From NCBI RefSeq assembly GCF_000818015.1, contig NZ_CP007511.1, positions 4,253,501-4,317,500 of the forward strand: a stretch of 64,000 bases of DNA, written 5' to 3'. The stretch comes from Stutzerimonas balearica DSM 6083. Lineage in GTDB: Bacteria > Pseudomonadota > Gammaproteobacteria > Pseudomonadales > Pseudomonadaceae. Shown here one piece after another: positions 12,367-21,478 of the stretch (positions within the stretch are counted from its first letter, which is position 1; each line of letters opens with the position of its first letter). The position numbers and the translations under genes were made by a program. Under the pieces are notes generated by a model. The model saw only the letters and a list, made by a program, of their open reading frames with translations, was not told where the DNA came from and made no database searches.

Positions 12367-14517
12367 ATGGCGAAGACGGACGGGACCATCGCGGCAGACA
12401 GCAAAACCACCGCCGGCATCGCCTTGCAGCCGGCTTCCGAGGACATCTGGACGCAGAAATACCGTCTGACCAGCAAGGACGGCACGCCGATCGACGCCAG
12501 CGTCGATGCCACCTGGCAGCGCGTCGCCCGCGCCCTGGCCGATGTCGAGCCGGCCGAGCAGCGCGAGCACTGGTACGAGCGCTTCCTCTGGGCACTGCGC
12601 CACGGTGCGATTCCCGCCGGGCGGATCATCTCCAACGCCGGCGCGCAGGACTACAAGCCGGCGACCTCGACCATCAACTGCACCGTGTCGGGCACCATCA
12701 CCGACTCGATGGACGACATCCTCGGCAAGGTCCATGAGGCCGGGCTGACACTCAAGGCCGGCTGCGGCATCGGCTACGAGTTCAGCACCCTGCGCCCGCG
12801 CGGTTCCTTCGTTTCAGGCGCCGGAGCGCACACCAGCGGCCCGCTGTCGTTCATGGATATCTTCGACAAGATGTGCTTCACCGTGAGCTCGGCCGGTGGC
12901 CGCCGCGGCGCGCAGATGGGCACCTTCGACGTCTGCCACCCGGACGTGCGCGAATTCATCCGTGCCAAGCGCGAGGACGGCCGCCTGCGCCAGTTCAACC
13001 TGAGCCTGCTGATCACCGACGAATTCATGCAGGCTGTGGAAGCCGACGGCGAGTGGCCGCTGATCTTCCCGGTGCACGCCAAGGAGGCCGACGAACTGGA
13101 CCTGGCCGACGACAGCCAGGTGATCTGGCGCGAATGGCCGGTGCACGACGGCTACCTGGTGCGCGACGACGGCCTGGTCGCCTGCAAGGTCTACGGCCGG
13201 GCCAAGGCGCGGCACCTGTGGGACATGATCATGGTCTCCACCTACGACTACGCCGAGCCGGGCTTCATCCTCATCGACCGCGTCAACCAGCTGAACAACA
13301 ACTGGTGGTGCGAGGCGATCCGCGCGACCAACCCCTGCGGCGAGCAGCCGCTGCCGCCCTACGGTTCCTGCCTGCTCGGCTCGGTCAACCTGACCAAGTT
13401 CGTCATCGACCCGTTCGGTAACGAGGCGCGCTTCGACTGGGACAAGTACCGCGAGGTGGTGCGCATCTTCACCCGCATGCTGGACAACGTGGTCGAGATC
13501 AATGGCCTGCCGCTCGAGCAGCAGCGCCATGAGATCCTCACCAAGCGCCGCCATGGCATGGGCTTCCTCGGCCTCGGCTCGACCCTGACCCTGCTCAAGC
13601 TGCGCTACGGCAGCCCCGAGGCCTGCGTATTCACAGAAGAGGTGTCGCGCGAGATGGCCCTGGTCGGCTGGGAGCAGGCCCTCGAGCTGTCGAAGGAAAA
13701 AGGCCCGGCGCCGTTGCTGACCGAGACCTTCGAGGTCACCGCCGAGATGTTGCGCAAGCGTCCGGAGATGGCTAAGGATGGGTACAAGGTCGGCGACCGG
13801 GTGCCCGGTCGCGTATTGCACGCCAAATATTCGCGCTACATGCAAAAGGTCGCCGAGTTCGCCCCCGACCTGATCGAGGCGCTGGCCGAGCAGGGCGCGC
13901 GCTTCACCCATCACAGCTCCATCGCGCCGACCGGCACCATCAGCCTGAGCCTGGCCAACAATGCCTCCAACGGCATCGAGCCGAGTTTCGCCCATCAGTA
14001 CGCGCGCAACGTGATCCGCCCGGGGCGCAAGGCCAAGGAAAAGGTCGAGGTGTTCAGCTACGAACTGCTGGCCTACCGCACGCTGATCAACCCCAACGCC
14101 ACGCCGGGCGCCAGCGAGCCCGGGCAGAAGCTCCCGGAGTACTTCGTCACTGCCGACGACATCACCCCGACCCAGCACGTCGACATCCAGGCCGCGGCGC
14201 AGAAGTGGGTGGACTCGTCCATCTCCAAGACCGCCAACGTGCCGACCGACTACCCGTTCGAGGCGTTCAAGGACATCTACCGCTATGCCTGGCGCCAGGG
14301 TCTGAAGGGCTGCACCACCTTCCGCTTCAACCCGGCCGCCTTCCAGGGCGTGTTGGTCAAGGAAGCCGACCTGGAGAAGACCAAGTACCGCTTCGTGCTC
14401 GAGGACGGCAGCGTGGTCGAGCTCCGGGGCAACGAGGAAGTGGAGTACGACGGCGAGGTGAATACCGCCGCCAACCTGTTCGACGCCCTCAAGGAAGGCT
14501 ACTACGGCAAGTACTGA
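12367..14517 (+). CDS. nrdJa: Adenosylcobalamin-dependent (class II) ribonucleotide reductase, catalytic subunit NrdJa
   Basis: A 716-residue class II ribonucleotide reductase that makes deoxyribonucleotides using adenosylcobalamin as radical source. Active-site features are Cys105 in STINCTVSG, the NPCGE motif with Cys324 and Glu326, and GSCLLGSVNL with Cys335. MAKTDGTIAA at 12367 follows a GAGG ribosome site. The thioredoxin-reducible C-terminal cysteines are absent and are encoded by the next gene, the split arrangement described for P. aeruginosa nrdJa/nrdJb. It allows dNTP synthesis independent of oxygen. Confidence 0.93.
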   Translation: MAKTDGTIAADSKTTAGIALQPASEDIWTQKYRLTSKDGTPIDASVDATWQRVARALADVEPAEQREHWYERFLWALRHGAIPAGRIISNAGAQDYKPATSTINCTVSGTITDSMDDILGKVHEAGLTLKAGCGIGYEFSTLRPRGSFVSGAGAHTSGPLSFMDIFDKMCFTVSSAGGRRGAQMGTFDVCHPDVREFIRAKREDGRLRQFNLSLLITDEFMQAVEADGEWPLIFPVHAKEADELDLADDSQVIWREWPVHDGYLVRDDGLVACKVYGRAKARHLWDMIMVSTYDYAEPGFILIDRVNQLNNNWWCEAIRATNPCGEQPLPPYGSCLLGSVNLTKFVIDPFGNEARFDWDKYREVVRIFTRMLDNVVEINGLPLEQQRHEILTKRRHGMGFLGLGSTLTLLKLRYGSPEACVFTEEVSREMALVGWEQALELSKEKGPAPLLTETFEVTAEMLRKRPEMAKDGYKVGDRVPGRVLHAKYSRYMQKVAEFAPDLIEALAEQGARFTHHSSIAPTGTISLSLANNASNGIEPSFAHQYARNVIRPGRKAKEKVEVFSYELLAYRTLINPNATPGASEPGQKLPEYFVTADDITPTQHVDIQAAAQKWVDSSISKTANVPTDYPFEAFKDIYRYAWRQGLKGCTTFRFNPAAFQGVLVKEADLEKTKYRFVLEDGSVVELRGNEEVEYDGEVNTAANLFDALKEGYYGKY

Positions 14518-14585
14518 CGCCATGCCGGCCTGACCGTTACCGTTTTTGCGCCGGGCGCATGCCGCCTGGCTGGAGAGAGATAGCA

Positions 14586-15284
14586 ATGACCGTCAAGATC
14601 ACCCAGCGCATCAAGGGCTTCAAGGTCGTCGACGAGACCGTCGAGCGCCCGGCGGCGGCCGCCACCGACGGCAAGACCACCAAGGTCACCGTGGTGGAGA
14701 TGGACGAAAGCCTGCAGCGCCCGGAAACCCTCATCGGCATGACCTACAAGATCAAGTCGCCGCTGTTCGAGCACGCCCTGTACGTGACCATCAACGACAT
14801 CGTGCTCAACGCCGGCACGCCGCACGAGCAGCGCCGGCCGTTCGAGATCTTCATCAATTCGAAGAACATGGACCACTTCCAGTGGATCGTCGCGCTCACC
14901 CGGATCATGTCCGCGGTGTTCCGCAAGGGTGGCGACTGCACCTTCCTGGTCGAAGAGCTCAAGGCCGTGTTCGACCCGCGCGGCGGCTACCTGAAGAAGG
15001 GCGGCATCTACATGCCTTCGATCGTCGCCGAGATCGGCGCGGTGCTGGAGCGCCATCTGATCGCCATCGGCATGCTCGAGGGCCAGGCGCTGGACGAGGC
15101 GCAGCTCAAGTACCTGGCCGAGAAGCGCGCCGCCTACGAGGCCAGTCAGGGCGCAGTGGCGGTCGAACCGGGCGACGGCTTCCCCGCTGGCGCGCAGCTG
15201 TGCGGCAAGTGCAACACCCAGGCGGTGGTGCAGATCGATGGCTGCGCCACTTGCCTGAACTGCGGCCATTCGAAGTGCGGCTGA
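14586..15284 (+). CDS. nrdJb: Class II ribonucleotide reductase C-terminal subunit NrdJb
   Basis: A 232-residue protein that supplies the C-terminal part of the class II reductase as a separate chain. The end carries clustered cysteines, CGKC followed by CATCLNCGHSKC, suited to metal binding or to re-reducing the active-site disulfide. It follows nrdJa by 68 bp with a GAGAGA ribosome site and is presumably co-transcribed. A rho-independent terminator follows at 15308. Confidence 0.9.
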   Translation: MTVKITQRIKGFKVVDETVERPAAAATDGKTTKVTVVEMDESLQRPETLIGMTYKIKSPLFEHALYVTINDIVLNAGTPHEQRRPFEIFINSKNMDHFQWIVALTRIMSAVFRKGGDCTFLVEELKAVFDPRGGYLKKGGIYMPSIVAEIGAVLERHLIAIGMLEGQALDEAQLKYLAEKRAAYEASQGAVAVEPGDGFPAGAQLCGKCNTQAVVQIDGCATCLNCGHSKCG

Positions 15285-15307
15285 GCATCTCGTAGCTGAC
15301 CGAAACG

Positions 15308-15339
15308 AAAAGGCCCGGGGCTTGCGCTCCGGGCCTTTT
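15308..15339 (+). terminator. Rho-independent terminator after nrdJb
   Basis: AAAAGGCCCGG pairs with CCGGGCCTTTT around a short loop (GGCTTGCGCT region). The A-run on one side and T-run on the other suit both nrdJb and the convergent ppnN. Confidence 0.85.
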
Positions 15340-15407
15340 GCTTTGCCTGTCGCCGAGGAGGCGAGAGGTGGAAACGACGTGACGAGCGTCCGGCGCCCGT
15401 CGCGGCT

Positions 15408-16781
15408 TCAGCTCACCACGCGGTAGCAAGGCTCGTAGGGCACGCCGCCGGGCAGCTTCATGCGGTGCTGCTCGACGAAGGCCTGCAGTAGCTGGTCCAG
15501 CGGCTGCATGATCTGCGCATCGCCATGGATCTCGTAGCGGCCGTACTGCTCGATGCGGCGGATGCCCTTGTCCTTGACGTTGCCCGCGACGATGCCGGAG
15601 AACGCCCGACGCAGATTGGCCGCCAGCTCGTGCGGCGGCAGATCGCGGCGCAGCTGCAGGCCGGCCATCGCTTCGTGGGTCGGATCGAAGGGGCGCTGGA
15701 AGCCTTCCTCGATCTTGAGCAACCAGTTGAAGTGAAACGCGTCATTGCGCTCGCGGCGGAAGCGGCGCACGGCGGTCAGGCCATCGACCATCTGCCGGGC
15801 GACCTCGGCCGGATCGTCGATAACGATCCGATAGCGCGCCTGGGCCTGCTCGCCGAGCGTGGCGCCGACGAACGCGTGCAGTTGCTGCAGGTAGGCCGCG
15901 GCACTGCGCGGGCCGGTGAGCACCACCGGGAACGGCAGTTCGGCATTGGCCGGATGCAACAGGATGCCGAGCAGGTAGAGAAATTCTTCCGCCGTGCCGA
16001 CACCGCCGGGAAAGATGATGATGCCGTGCCCGACGCGGACGAAGGCCTCCAGGCGTTTCTCGATGTCCGGCAGGATCACCAGCTCGTTGACGATCGGGTT
16101 CGGCGCCTCGGCGGCGATGATGCCCGGCTCGGTCAGGCCCAGGTAGCGGCTGCCGACCAGGCGCTGCTTGGCATGGCCGATGGTGGCGCCCTTCATCGGC
16201 CCTTTCATCACGCCCGGGCCGCAGCCGGTGCAGACGTCCAGCTTGCGCAGGCCCAGCTCGTGGCCGACGCGCTTGCTGTACTTGTACTCCTCTGTGCTGA
16301 TCGAGTGGCCGCCCCAGCACACCACCATGTTCGGCTCGACGCCTGGGCGCAGCGTGCGCGCGTTGCGCAGCAGGTGAAAGACGTAGTCGGTGATGCCCTG
16401 GGAGCTATCCAGGTCGATGCGCATGCTGCCCAGTTCGCTCTCGGTGTAGACGATGTCGCGCAGCGCGCTGAACAGCATTTCGCGGGTGCTGGCGATCATC
16501 TCGCCGTCGACGAAGGCGTCGGCCGGTGCGTTGAACAGCTCCAGGCGCACGCCGCGGTCCTGCTGCAGGATCTGCACCTCGAAGTCAGCGTAGGCCTCGA
16601 GGATGGTCTTGGCGTTGTCGATGCGCGTGCCGGTGTTGAGGATCGCCAGCGCGCACTGGCGGAACAGCTCGTGGGCGCGGCCGGAGCCGATCTCGGAGAG
16701 CTGCTGGACTTCGCGTTGGGAGAGGGTTTCCAGGCTGCCACGGGGGTTGACCGAGGCGTTGATGACATGGCGTTGGGTCAT
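15408..16781 (-). CDS. ppnN: Nucleotide 5'-monophosphate nucleosidase, LOG family (PpnN/YgdH)
   Basis: A 457-residue protein. The Rossmann-like LOG core has the signature PGGVGTAEEFLYLLGI, with extra N- and C-terminal domains as in E. coli PpnN. PpnN hydrolyses purine and pyrimidine 5'-monophosphates to base and ribose phosphate and responds to (p)ppGpp in E. coli. I chose MTQRHVINAS at 16781, which follows GGAA, over an ATG four codons upstream that lacks a ribosome site. In P. aeruginosa, as I recall, no LOG gene sits between nrdJb and thrB, so this placement may be lineage specific. Confidence 0.85.
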   Translation of the reverse strand: MTQRHVINASVNPRGSLETLSQREVQQLSEIGSGRAHELFRQCALAILNTGTRIDNAKTILEAYADFEVQILQQDRGVRLELFNAPADAFVDGEMIASTREMLFSALRDIVYTESELGSMRIDLDSSQGITDYVFHLLRNARTLRPGVEPNMVVCWGGHSISTEEYKYSKRVGHELGLRKLDVCTGCGPGVMKGPMKGATIGHAKQRLVGSRYLGLTEPGIIAAEAPNPIVNELVILPDIEKRLEAFVRVGHGIIIFPGGVGTAEEFLYLLGILLHPANAELPFPVVLTGPRSAAAYLQQLHAFVGATLGEQAQARYRIVIDDPAEVARQMVDGLTAVRRFRRERNDAFHFNWLLKIEEGFQRPFDPTHEAMAGLQLRRDLPPHELAANLRRAFSGIVAGNVKDKGIRRIEQYGRYEIHGDAQIMQPLDQLLQAFVEQHRMKLPGGVPYEPCYRVVS

Positions 16782-16957
16782 GCGGGATTCCATGTGAAAC
16801 GATGCCGCCGCGTCTGCGTCCGTGCATCGGGAAAGAGGATGGCGTACGGCTTTGACCGGGGCGGGCGGGGATCGGTTGCGTCGGATGCAACCGCGGATGG
16901 CATGAGCTTAACCTGTTGCCCAGGCGCTCAGGCAAGCTCACCAAAAGGCGCAGAACG

Positions 16958-17911
16958 TCAGAAAGCGAAAGGCAGCGGGCAATCCGGTTGCTGTCGCGCG
17001 GCCAGCAGCCGGCAAAACTCGTCGGGGTCCTTGACCTGTACCTCGGCCTGGCCGGCGAACTGCTGCTGGGCAATCAGTCGCGACAGCCAGAAGCGCAGGC
17101 AGGCCACACGGAGCATGGTCGGCCACAGCTCGGCCTCGGCCGGGGTGAAGCGCCGCAGGCTCGAATAGGCGGCAAGCAGCGGCTCGACGCGCTGGTGATC
17201 GAGCTCGCCGTTGGGGTGCGAGCACCAGTCGTTCACGGCGATCGCCAGGTCGTAGAGCATCGGCCCCGAGCAGGCGTTGTAGAAATCGATCACACCGCTG
17301 AGGTGGTTGCCCTCGAACAGCACGTTGTCGCGGAACAGGTCGGCGTGCAGGTCGGCACGCGGCAGGGCGAGCAAGCGGGGCCGACGTTCGGCGATCTCGG
17401 CCAGCGCCTCGCGCAGCAGCTCGAGCTGGTTGTCGGGCAGGCCGAGCGCCAGGCTCGGTCCCTGCTCCTGCATCCAGTCCAGGCCGCGATCGCTGGGCCG
17501 CTCGAGGGTCTGCTCGCCGGTCGCCAGATGCAGGCGGGCCAGAAAGCGGCCGACCTCGGCGCAATGGTGCGGGTTGGGCGCCGCCACGTGGTGGCCCGGC
17601 AGGCGTGGCTGCAGCAACGCCGGCTTTTCTGCCAGTTCGCCGAGCGGCTCGCCGTCTTCGCTGCGGATAGCGTAGGGAACCGGCAACCCGGCGCGGTGCA
17701 GCACGTCGAGCAACTCGATCATGAATGGCAACGCCTCGCCCGGGCCGCGCTCGACGAGGGTCAGTACGTACTCGCCGCGTTCGAGGCTGACGAAGAAGTT
17801 GCTGTTTTCGGTGCCCGAGGCGATGCCCTGGAATTCGTGCAGCCGGCCCAGCCCGTAGGGCGCGAGGAAGGCTTCGAGTTCATCGCGGCGCAGCGGGGTG
17901 AAGACGGACAT
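16958..17911 (-). CDS. thrB: Homoserine kinase, APH-fold type
   Basis: A 317-residue homoserine kinase of the aminoglycoside-phosphotransferase-like type used by pseudomonads. Features are the nucleotide loop [12 protein letters not shown], the catalytic loop [11 protein letters not shown] (His189, Asp191, Asn196) and the metal-binding Asp209 in GVIDFYNA. It phosphorylates homoserine in threonine synthesis. It sits 27 bp upstream-reading from the DUF2782 gene on the same strand, matching the P. aeruginosa thrB neighbourhood. Confidence 0.92.
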   Translation of the reverse strand: MSVFTPLRRDELEAFLAPYGLGRLHEFQGIASGTENSNFFVSLERGEYVLTLVERGPGEALPFMIELLDVLHRAGLPVPYAIRSEDGEPLGELAEKPALLQPRLPGHHVAAPNPHHCAEVGRFLARLHLATGEQTLERPSDRGLDWMQEQGPSLALGLPDNQLELLREALAEIAERRPRLLALPRADLHADLFRDNVLFEGNHLSGVIDFYNACSGPMLYDLAIAVNDWCSHPNGELDHQRVEPLLAAYSSLRRFTPAEAELWPTMLRVACLRFWLSRLIAQQQFAGQAEVQVKDPDEFCRLLAARQQPDCPLPFAF

Positions 17912-17938
17912 GACGGCGTTCCTCCTGTGGAGCGGGGT

Positions 17939-18220
17939 TTACCAGCTGAAGATCTTCCACGACGGAATCAGCATGTCCGGCTGGTCGGAGCGCACGAAAT
18001 TGCCCTCGTTGCCATCGGCGCGTACCAGGAAATAGGGCTTGCCATGCTTGGGCGTGATCTTGATGGCGTAGAGAAAGCCGTTGACGCGGTACTCCTCGAC
18101 GGTGCGGTCCTCTTCCTGACGAATGGTCACTTCCGGCTCGCCCTCGGGCTGCTGGGCGAACGATGCGAGGGGCACACAGGCCAGCAGGCCGGCCAGCATC
18201 AGGTGTTTGAAAGCGCGCAT
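17939..18220 (-). CDS. DUF2782 family small secreted protein
   Basis: A 93-residue protein with a signal peptide ([22 protein letters not shown], cleavage near residue 22). Its mature part contains [20 protein letters not shown] and ends in a conserved SWKIFSW. It corresponds in position to the DUF2782 gene between thrB and polA in pseudomonads. Function is unknown; a periplasmic location is likely. It is probably co-transcribed with thrB and is divergent from polA. Confidence 0.8.
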   Translation of the reverse strand: MRAFKHLMLAGLLACVPLASFAQQPEGEPEVTIRQEEDRTVEEYRVNGFLYAIKITPKHGKPYFLVRADGNEGNFVRSDQPDMLIPSWKIFSW

Positions 18221-18295
18221 GGTAACCTTGTCCCTTTGTCGTCAGATGGTCCGTGCATTCTAGCCCCGGGCCCGCCGAAAAGGTTGATTCGCCTC

Positions 18296-21040
18296 ATGAG
18301 CCAAGCGCCCCTCGTCCTGGTGGACGGTTCGTCCTACCTCTACCGCGCCTTCCACGCACTGCCGCCGCTGACCACTTCCACGGGCAAGCCCACCGGGGCG
18401 GTGAAGGGTGTGCTGAACATGCTCCTGGCGCTGCGCAAGCAGTATCCGGACAGCCCGTTCGCGGTGGTCTTCGACGCCAAGGGCAAGACCTTCCGCGACG
18501 AGCTGTTCGAGCATTACAAGTCGCACCGCCCGCCGATGCCCGACGACCTGCGCGTGCAGATCGAACCGCTGCACGCCGCGGTGCGCGCCCTCGGCCTGCC
18601 GTTGCTGAACGTCGAGGGCGTGGAGGCCGACGACGTGATCGGCACCCTGGCCCGGCAGTGCGCGGCGCTCGGCCGCGACGTGGTGATCTCCACCGGCGAC
18701 AAGGACATGGCGCAGCTGGTCTGCCCGCATGTCACGCTGGTCAACACCATGAGCGGCAGCGTCTACGACGTCGAGGGCGTGAAGGCCAAATTCGGCGTAG
18801 GCCCGGAGCTGATCATCGATTTCCTCGCGCTGATGGGCGACAAGGTCGACAACATTCCCGGGGTCCCGGGTGTTGGCGAGAAGACCGCCTGTGGCCTGCT
18901 CAATGGCATCGACGGCGGCCTCAAGGGCCTGTACGAGAACCTCGACCAGGTCGCCGGCCTGCCGATCCGCGGCGCCAAGTCGCTGGCGGCCAAGCTCGAG
19001 GAGCACCGTGACGCGGCCTTCCTTTCCTATGAGCTGGCGACCATCAAGCTCGACGTGCCGCTGGAGGTGGAGGTCGCCAACCTGATGCCCGAGCCGCCGC
19101 ATCGCGAGGCGTTGATTGCGCTCTACCGCGAGCTCGAGTTCAAGCAGTGGCTCGACGAACTGCTGCGCGAGGCCAAGGCCGCCGGCGAAGATTGCGCGGT
19201 GCAGCCCGACGGCTGCTCGGTGCAGGCCGAGGCCGAATACGAGACGATTCTCGAGCAGGCCGATTTCGAGCGCTGGCTCGAGCGGCTGAAGACGGCCGAG
19301 TGCTTCGCCTTCGACACCGAGACCACCAGCCTCGACGCCCAGCGCGCCGAACTGGTCGGCGTCTCCTTTGCCGTCGAGCCAGGCAAGGCCGCCTACGTGC
19401 CGCTGTGCCACAGCTACATGGGCGTGCCGCAGCAGCTTGACCGCGATGCCGTACTCGCCGCGCTCAAACCGCTGCTCGAGGACGAGACCCGGGCGAAGAT
19501 CTGCCAGCACGGCAAGTACGACATGAACGTGCTGATGCACTACGGCGTCGAGCTGCGCGGCCTGGCTTTCGACACCATGCTCGAATCCTACGTGCTCGAC
19601 GCCACCGCGACCCGCCACGACATGGACAGCCTGGCGCTCAAGTACCTTGGCCGCGGCACCATCCGCTTCGAAGACATCGCCGGCAAGGGTGCCAAGCAGC
19701 TGACCTTCGACCAGATCGCCATCGAGCAGGCCGGCCCCTACGCCGCCGAGGATGCCGACGTCACCCTGCGCCTGCACCAGACCCTGCTCGGCAAGCTGGA
19801 GCAGACGCCTTCGCTGCTGTCGGTGCTGCGCGACATCGAGATGCCGCTGGTGCCGGTGCTGGCGCGCATCGAGCGCAACGGCGCTTTGGTCGATGCCCAA
19901 CTGCTCGGCCAGCAGAGCGTCGAGCTCGGCGAGAAGATGATCGAGCTCGAGCGCCAGGCCTTCGACATCGCCGGCGAGGAATTCAACCTCGGCTCGCCCA
20001 AGCAGCTCAGCGCCATTCTCTACGACAAGCTCGGATGCCCGGTGATTTCCAAGACCGCCAGCGGCCAGCCGTCCACTGCCGAGGGCGTGCTCGCCGAGCT
20101 GGCCGAGCAGGATTACCCGCTGCCGAAGGTGATCATGCAGCACCGCAGCCTGAGCAAGCTCAAGGGCACCTACACCGACAAGCTGCCGCAGCAGATCAAC
20201 CCGCGCACCGGGCGCATCCACACCAGCTACCACCAGGCGGTCACCGCCACCGGCCGGCTGTCTTCCTCGGACCCGAACCTGCAGAACATCCCGATCCGCA
20301 CCGCCGAAGGGCGGCGCATCCGCCAGGCCTTCGTCGCGCCCAAGGGCTACAGGCTGCTGGCCGCGGACTATTCGCAGATCGAGCTGCGCATCATGGCGCA
20401 CCTGGCGCAGGATGCCGGGCTGCTGCATGCATTCCAGAACGACCTGGACGTGCACCGCGCCACCGCCGCGGAAGTCTTTGGCGTCGCGCTTGAAGACGTC
20501 AGTGGCGACCAGCGGCGCAGCGCCAAGGCGATCAACTTCGGCCTGATCTACGGCATGAGCGCCTTTGGCCTGGCCAAGCAGATCGGCGTAGGCCGCAAGG
20601 AGGCGCAGGACTACATCGACCGCTACTTCGCGCGGTATCCCGGCGTACTCGACTACATGGAGCGCACCCGCGCCCAGGCCGCCGAGCAGGGCTTCGTCGA
20701 GACGCTGTTCGGCCGTCGCCTGTACCTGCCGGAAATTCACTCGAAGAACGGCGCGATGCGCAAGGCCGCCGAGCGCACCGCGATCAACGCACCGATGCAG
20801 GGCACCGCGGCGGACATCATCAAGCGCGCGATGATTGCGGTGGACGCCTGGCTGCAGGCCTCGAACCTGGATGCGCGGATCATCCTGCAGGTGCACGACG
20901 AACTCGTGCTGGAGGTCCGCGAGGATCAGGTCGAGACGCTGCGCGAGCGCATCTGCCCGTTGATGAGCGAGGCGGCGAGACTGGACGTGCCGCTGCTGGT
21001 GGAAGCGGGCGTTGGCGCCAACTGGGATGAGGCGCACTGA
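18296..21040 (+). CDS. polA: DNA polymerase I
   Basis: A 914-residue DNA polymerase I with all three domains. The 5'-nuclease part begins [20 protein letters not shown]. The 3'-5' exonuclease has FDTETTSLD (Asp340, Glu342). The polymerase has DYSQIELR (Asp691), the O-helix [14 protein letters not shown], and [10 protein letters not shown] (Asp868). It acts in repair and primer removal. Reading continues open upstream to 16916 only as an antisense shadow of thrB/ppnN, so [10 protein letters not shown] is taken as the start. Length matches pseudomonad PolA. Confidence 0.97.
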   Translation: MSQAPLVLVDGSSYLYRAFHALPPLTTSTGKPTGAVKGVLNMLLALRKQYPDSPFAVVFDAKGKTFRDELFEHYKSHRPPMPDDLRVQIEPLHAAVRALGLPLLNVEGVEADDVIGTLARQCAALGRDVVISTGDKDMAQLVCPHVTLVNTMSGSVYDVEGVKAKFGVGPELIIDFLALMGDKVDNIPGVPGVGEKTACGLLNGIDGGLKGLYENLDQVAGLPIRGAKSLAAKLEEHRDAAFLSYELATIKLDVPLEVEVANLMPEPPHREALIALYRELEFKQWLDELLREAKAAGEDCAVQPDGCSVQAEAEYETILEQADFERWLERLKTAECFAFDTETTSLDAQRAELVGVSFAVEPGKAAYVPLCHSYMGVPQQLDRDAVLAALKPLLEDETRAKICQHGKYDMNVLMHYGVELRGLAFDTMLESYVLDATATRHDMDSLALKYLGRGTIRFEDIAGKGAKQLTFDQIAIEQAGPYAAEDADVTLRLHQTLLGKLEQTPSLLSVLRDIEMPLVPVLARIERNGALVDAQLLGQQSVELGEKMIELERQAFDIAGEEFNLGSPKQLSAILYDKLGCPVISKTASGQPSTAEGVLAELAEQDYPLPKVIMQHRSLSKLKGTYTDKLPQQINPRTGRIHTSYHQAVTATGRLSSSDPNLQNIPIRTAEGRRIRQAFVAPKGYRLLAADYSQIELRIMAHLAQDAGLLHAFQNDLDVHRATAAEVFGVALEDVSGDQRRSAKAINFGLIYGMSAFGLAKQIGVGRKEAQDYIDRYFARYPGVLDYMERTRAQAAEQGFVETLFGRRLYLPEIHSKNGAMRKAAERTAINAPMQGTAADIIKRAMIAVDAWLQASNLDARIILQVHDELVLEVREDQVETLRERICPLMSEAARLDVPLLVEAGVGANWDEAH

Positions 21041-21090
21041 CCGCGTACTGCCGTAAAGCGTCGCTAGCAGACATTTTTTCCGCGCCGGTT

Positions 21091-21118
21091 GAACTTTACG
21101 CAACGCGCGTCGGTCAGA
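21091..21118 (+). promoter_or_regulatory. AlgU (sigma-22/RpoE-type) promoter for the ErsA locus
   Basis: GAACTT (21091-21096) and TCAGA (21114-21118) are separated by 17 bp, fitting the AlgU consensus GAACTT-N16/17-TCnnA. Transcription would start near 21125, at the expected 5' end of the small RNA. Confidence 0.75.
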
Positions 21119-21124
21119 GCTTGC

Positions 21125-21251
21125 GAAGGGTGTGAAAGCTCTTCGATGCTCCTTGTTGTGTTAAGTGTTGGCAGATCTCTGGACCCCGCCCTAGCGGTCC
21201 AGATTCGACCTCGAACTTCCCCCTCCCCCAATGAAGTTCGAGGTTTTTTTT
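21125..21251 (+). ncRNA. ersA: ErsA small RNA
   Basis: About 127 nt between an AlgU-type promoter and a strong terminator, directly downstream of polA. This is where P. aeruginosa ErsA and the E. coli Spot 42 RNA lie. An internal hairpin CTGGACC/GGTCCAG (21179-21202) precedes the terminator stem ACCTCGAACTTC (21208-21219) with GAAGTTCGAGGT (21233-21244) and a run of T. The terminator loop is C-rich (CCCCTCCCCC), and exposed C-rich segments are typical of RNAs that pair with ribosome sites. ErsA targets in P. aeruginosa include algC and amrZ. The 5' end is inferred from the promoter. Confidence 0.75.
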
Positions 21252-21478
21252 GCCCGTAGAAAACGTTCCGCTGGCGTAAAAAAACAGCATTCAGCCGCTC
21301 TGCTGCGCAGATTTCTGCCAGTTCCGACCAAGCCCGCCGACATCTTGCGCGCATGCGAATGCGGTCACGAAATATCGTGCCTGTACCACGCAAACCTCGA
21401 CCGGTACGCTCCTCCATCCCTGTTCCGCCGTAAAAAGCTGGCCGCTATCCGCTCAACGGACTGACGGAGGAACAAGGA

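Noticed and set aside
18260..21103. A 947-codon open frame antisense to polA
   Set aside because: It is a high-GC shadow of a gene with clear motifs on the + strand. The translation is biased to Leu, Val, Ala, Gly, His and Arg and has no recognisable domain.
21231..21464. 77-codon frame between ErsA and vgrG
   Set aside because: It starts inside the ErsA terminator and shows no conserved features.
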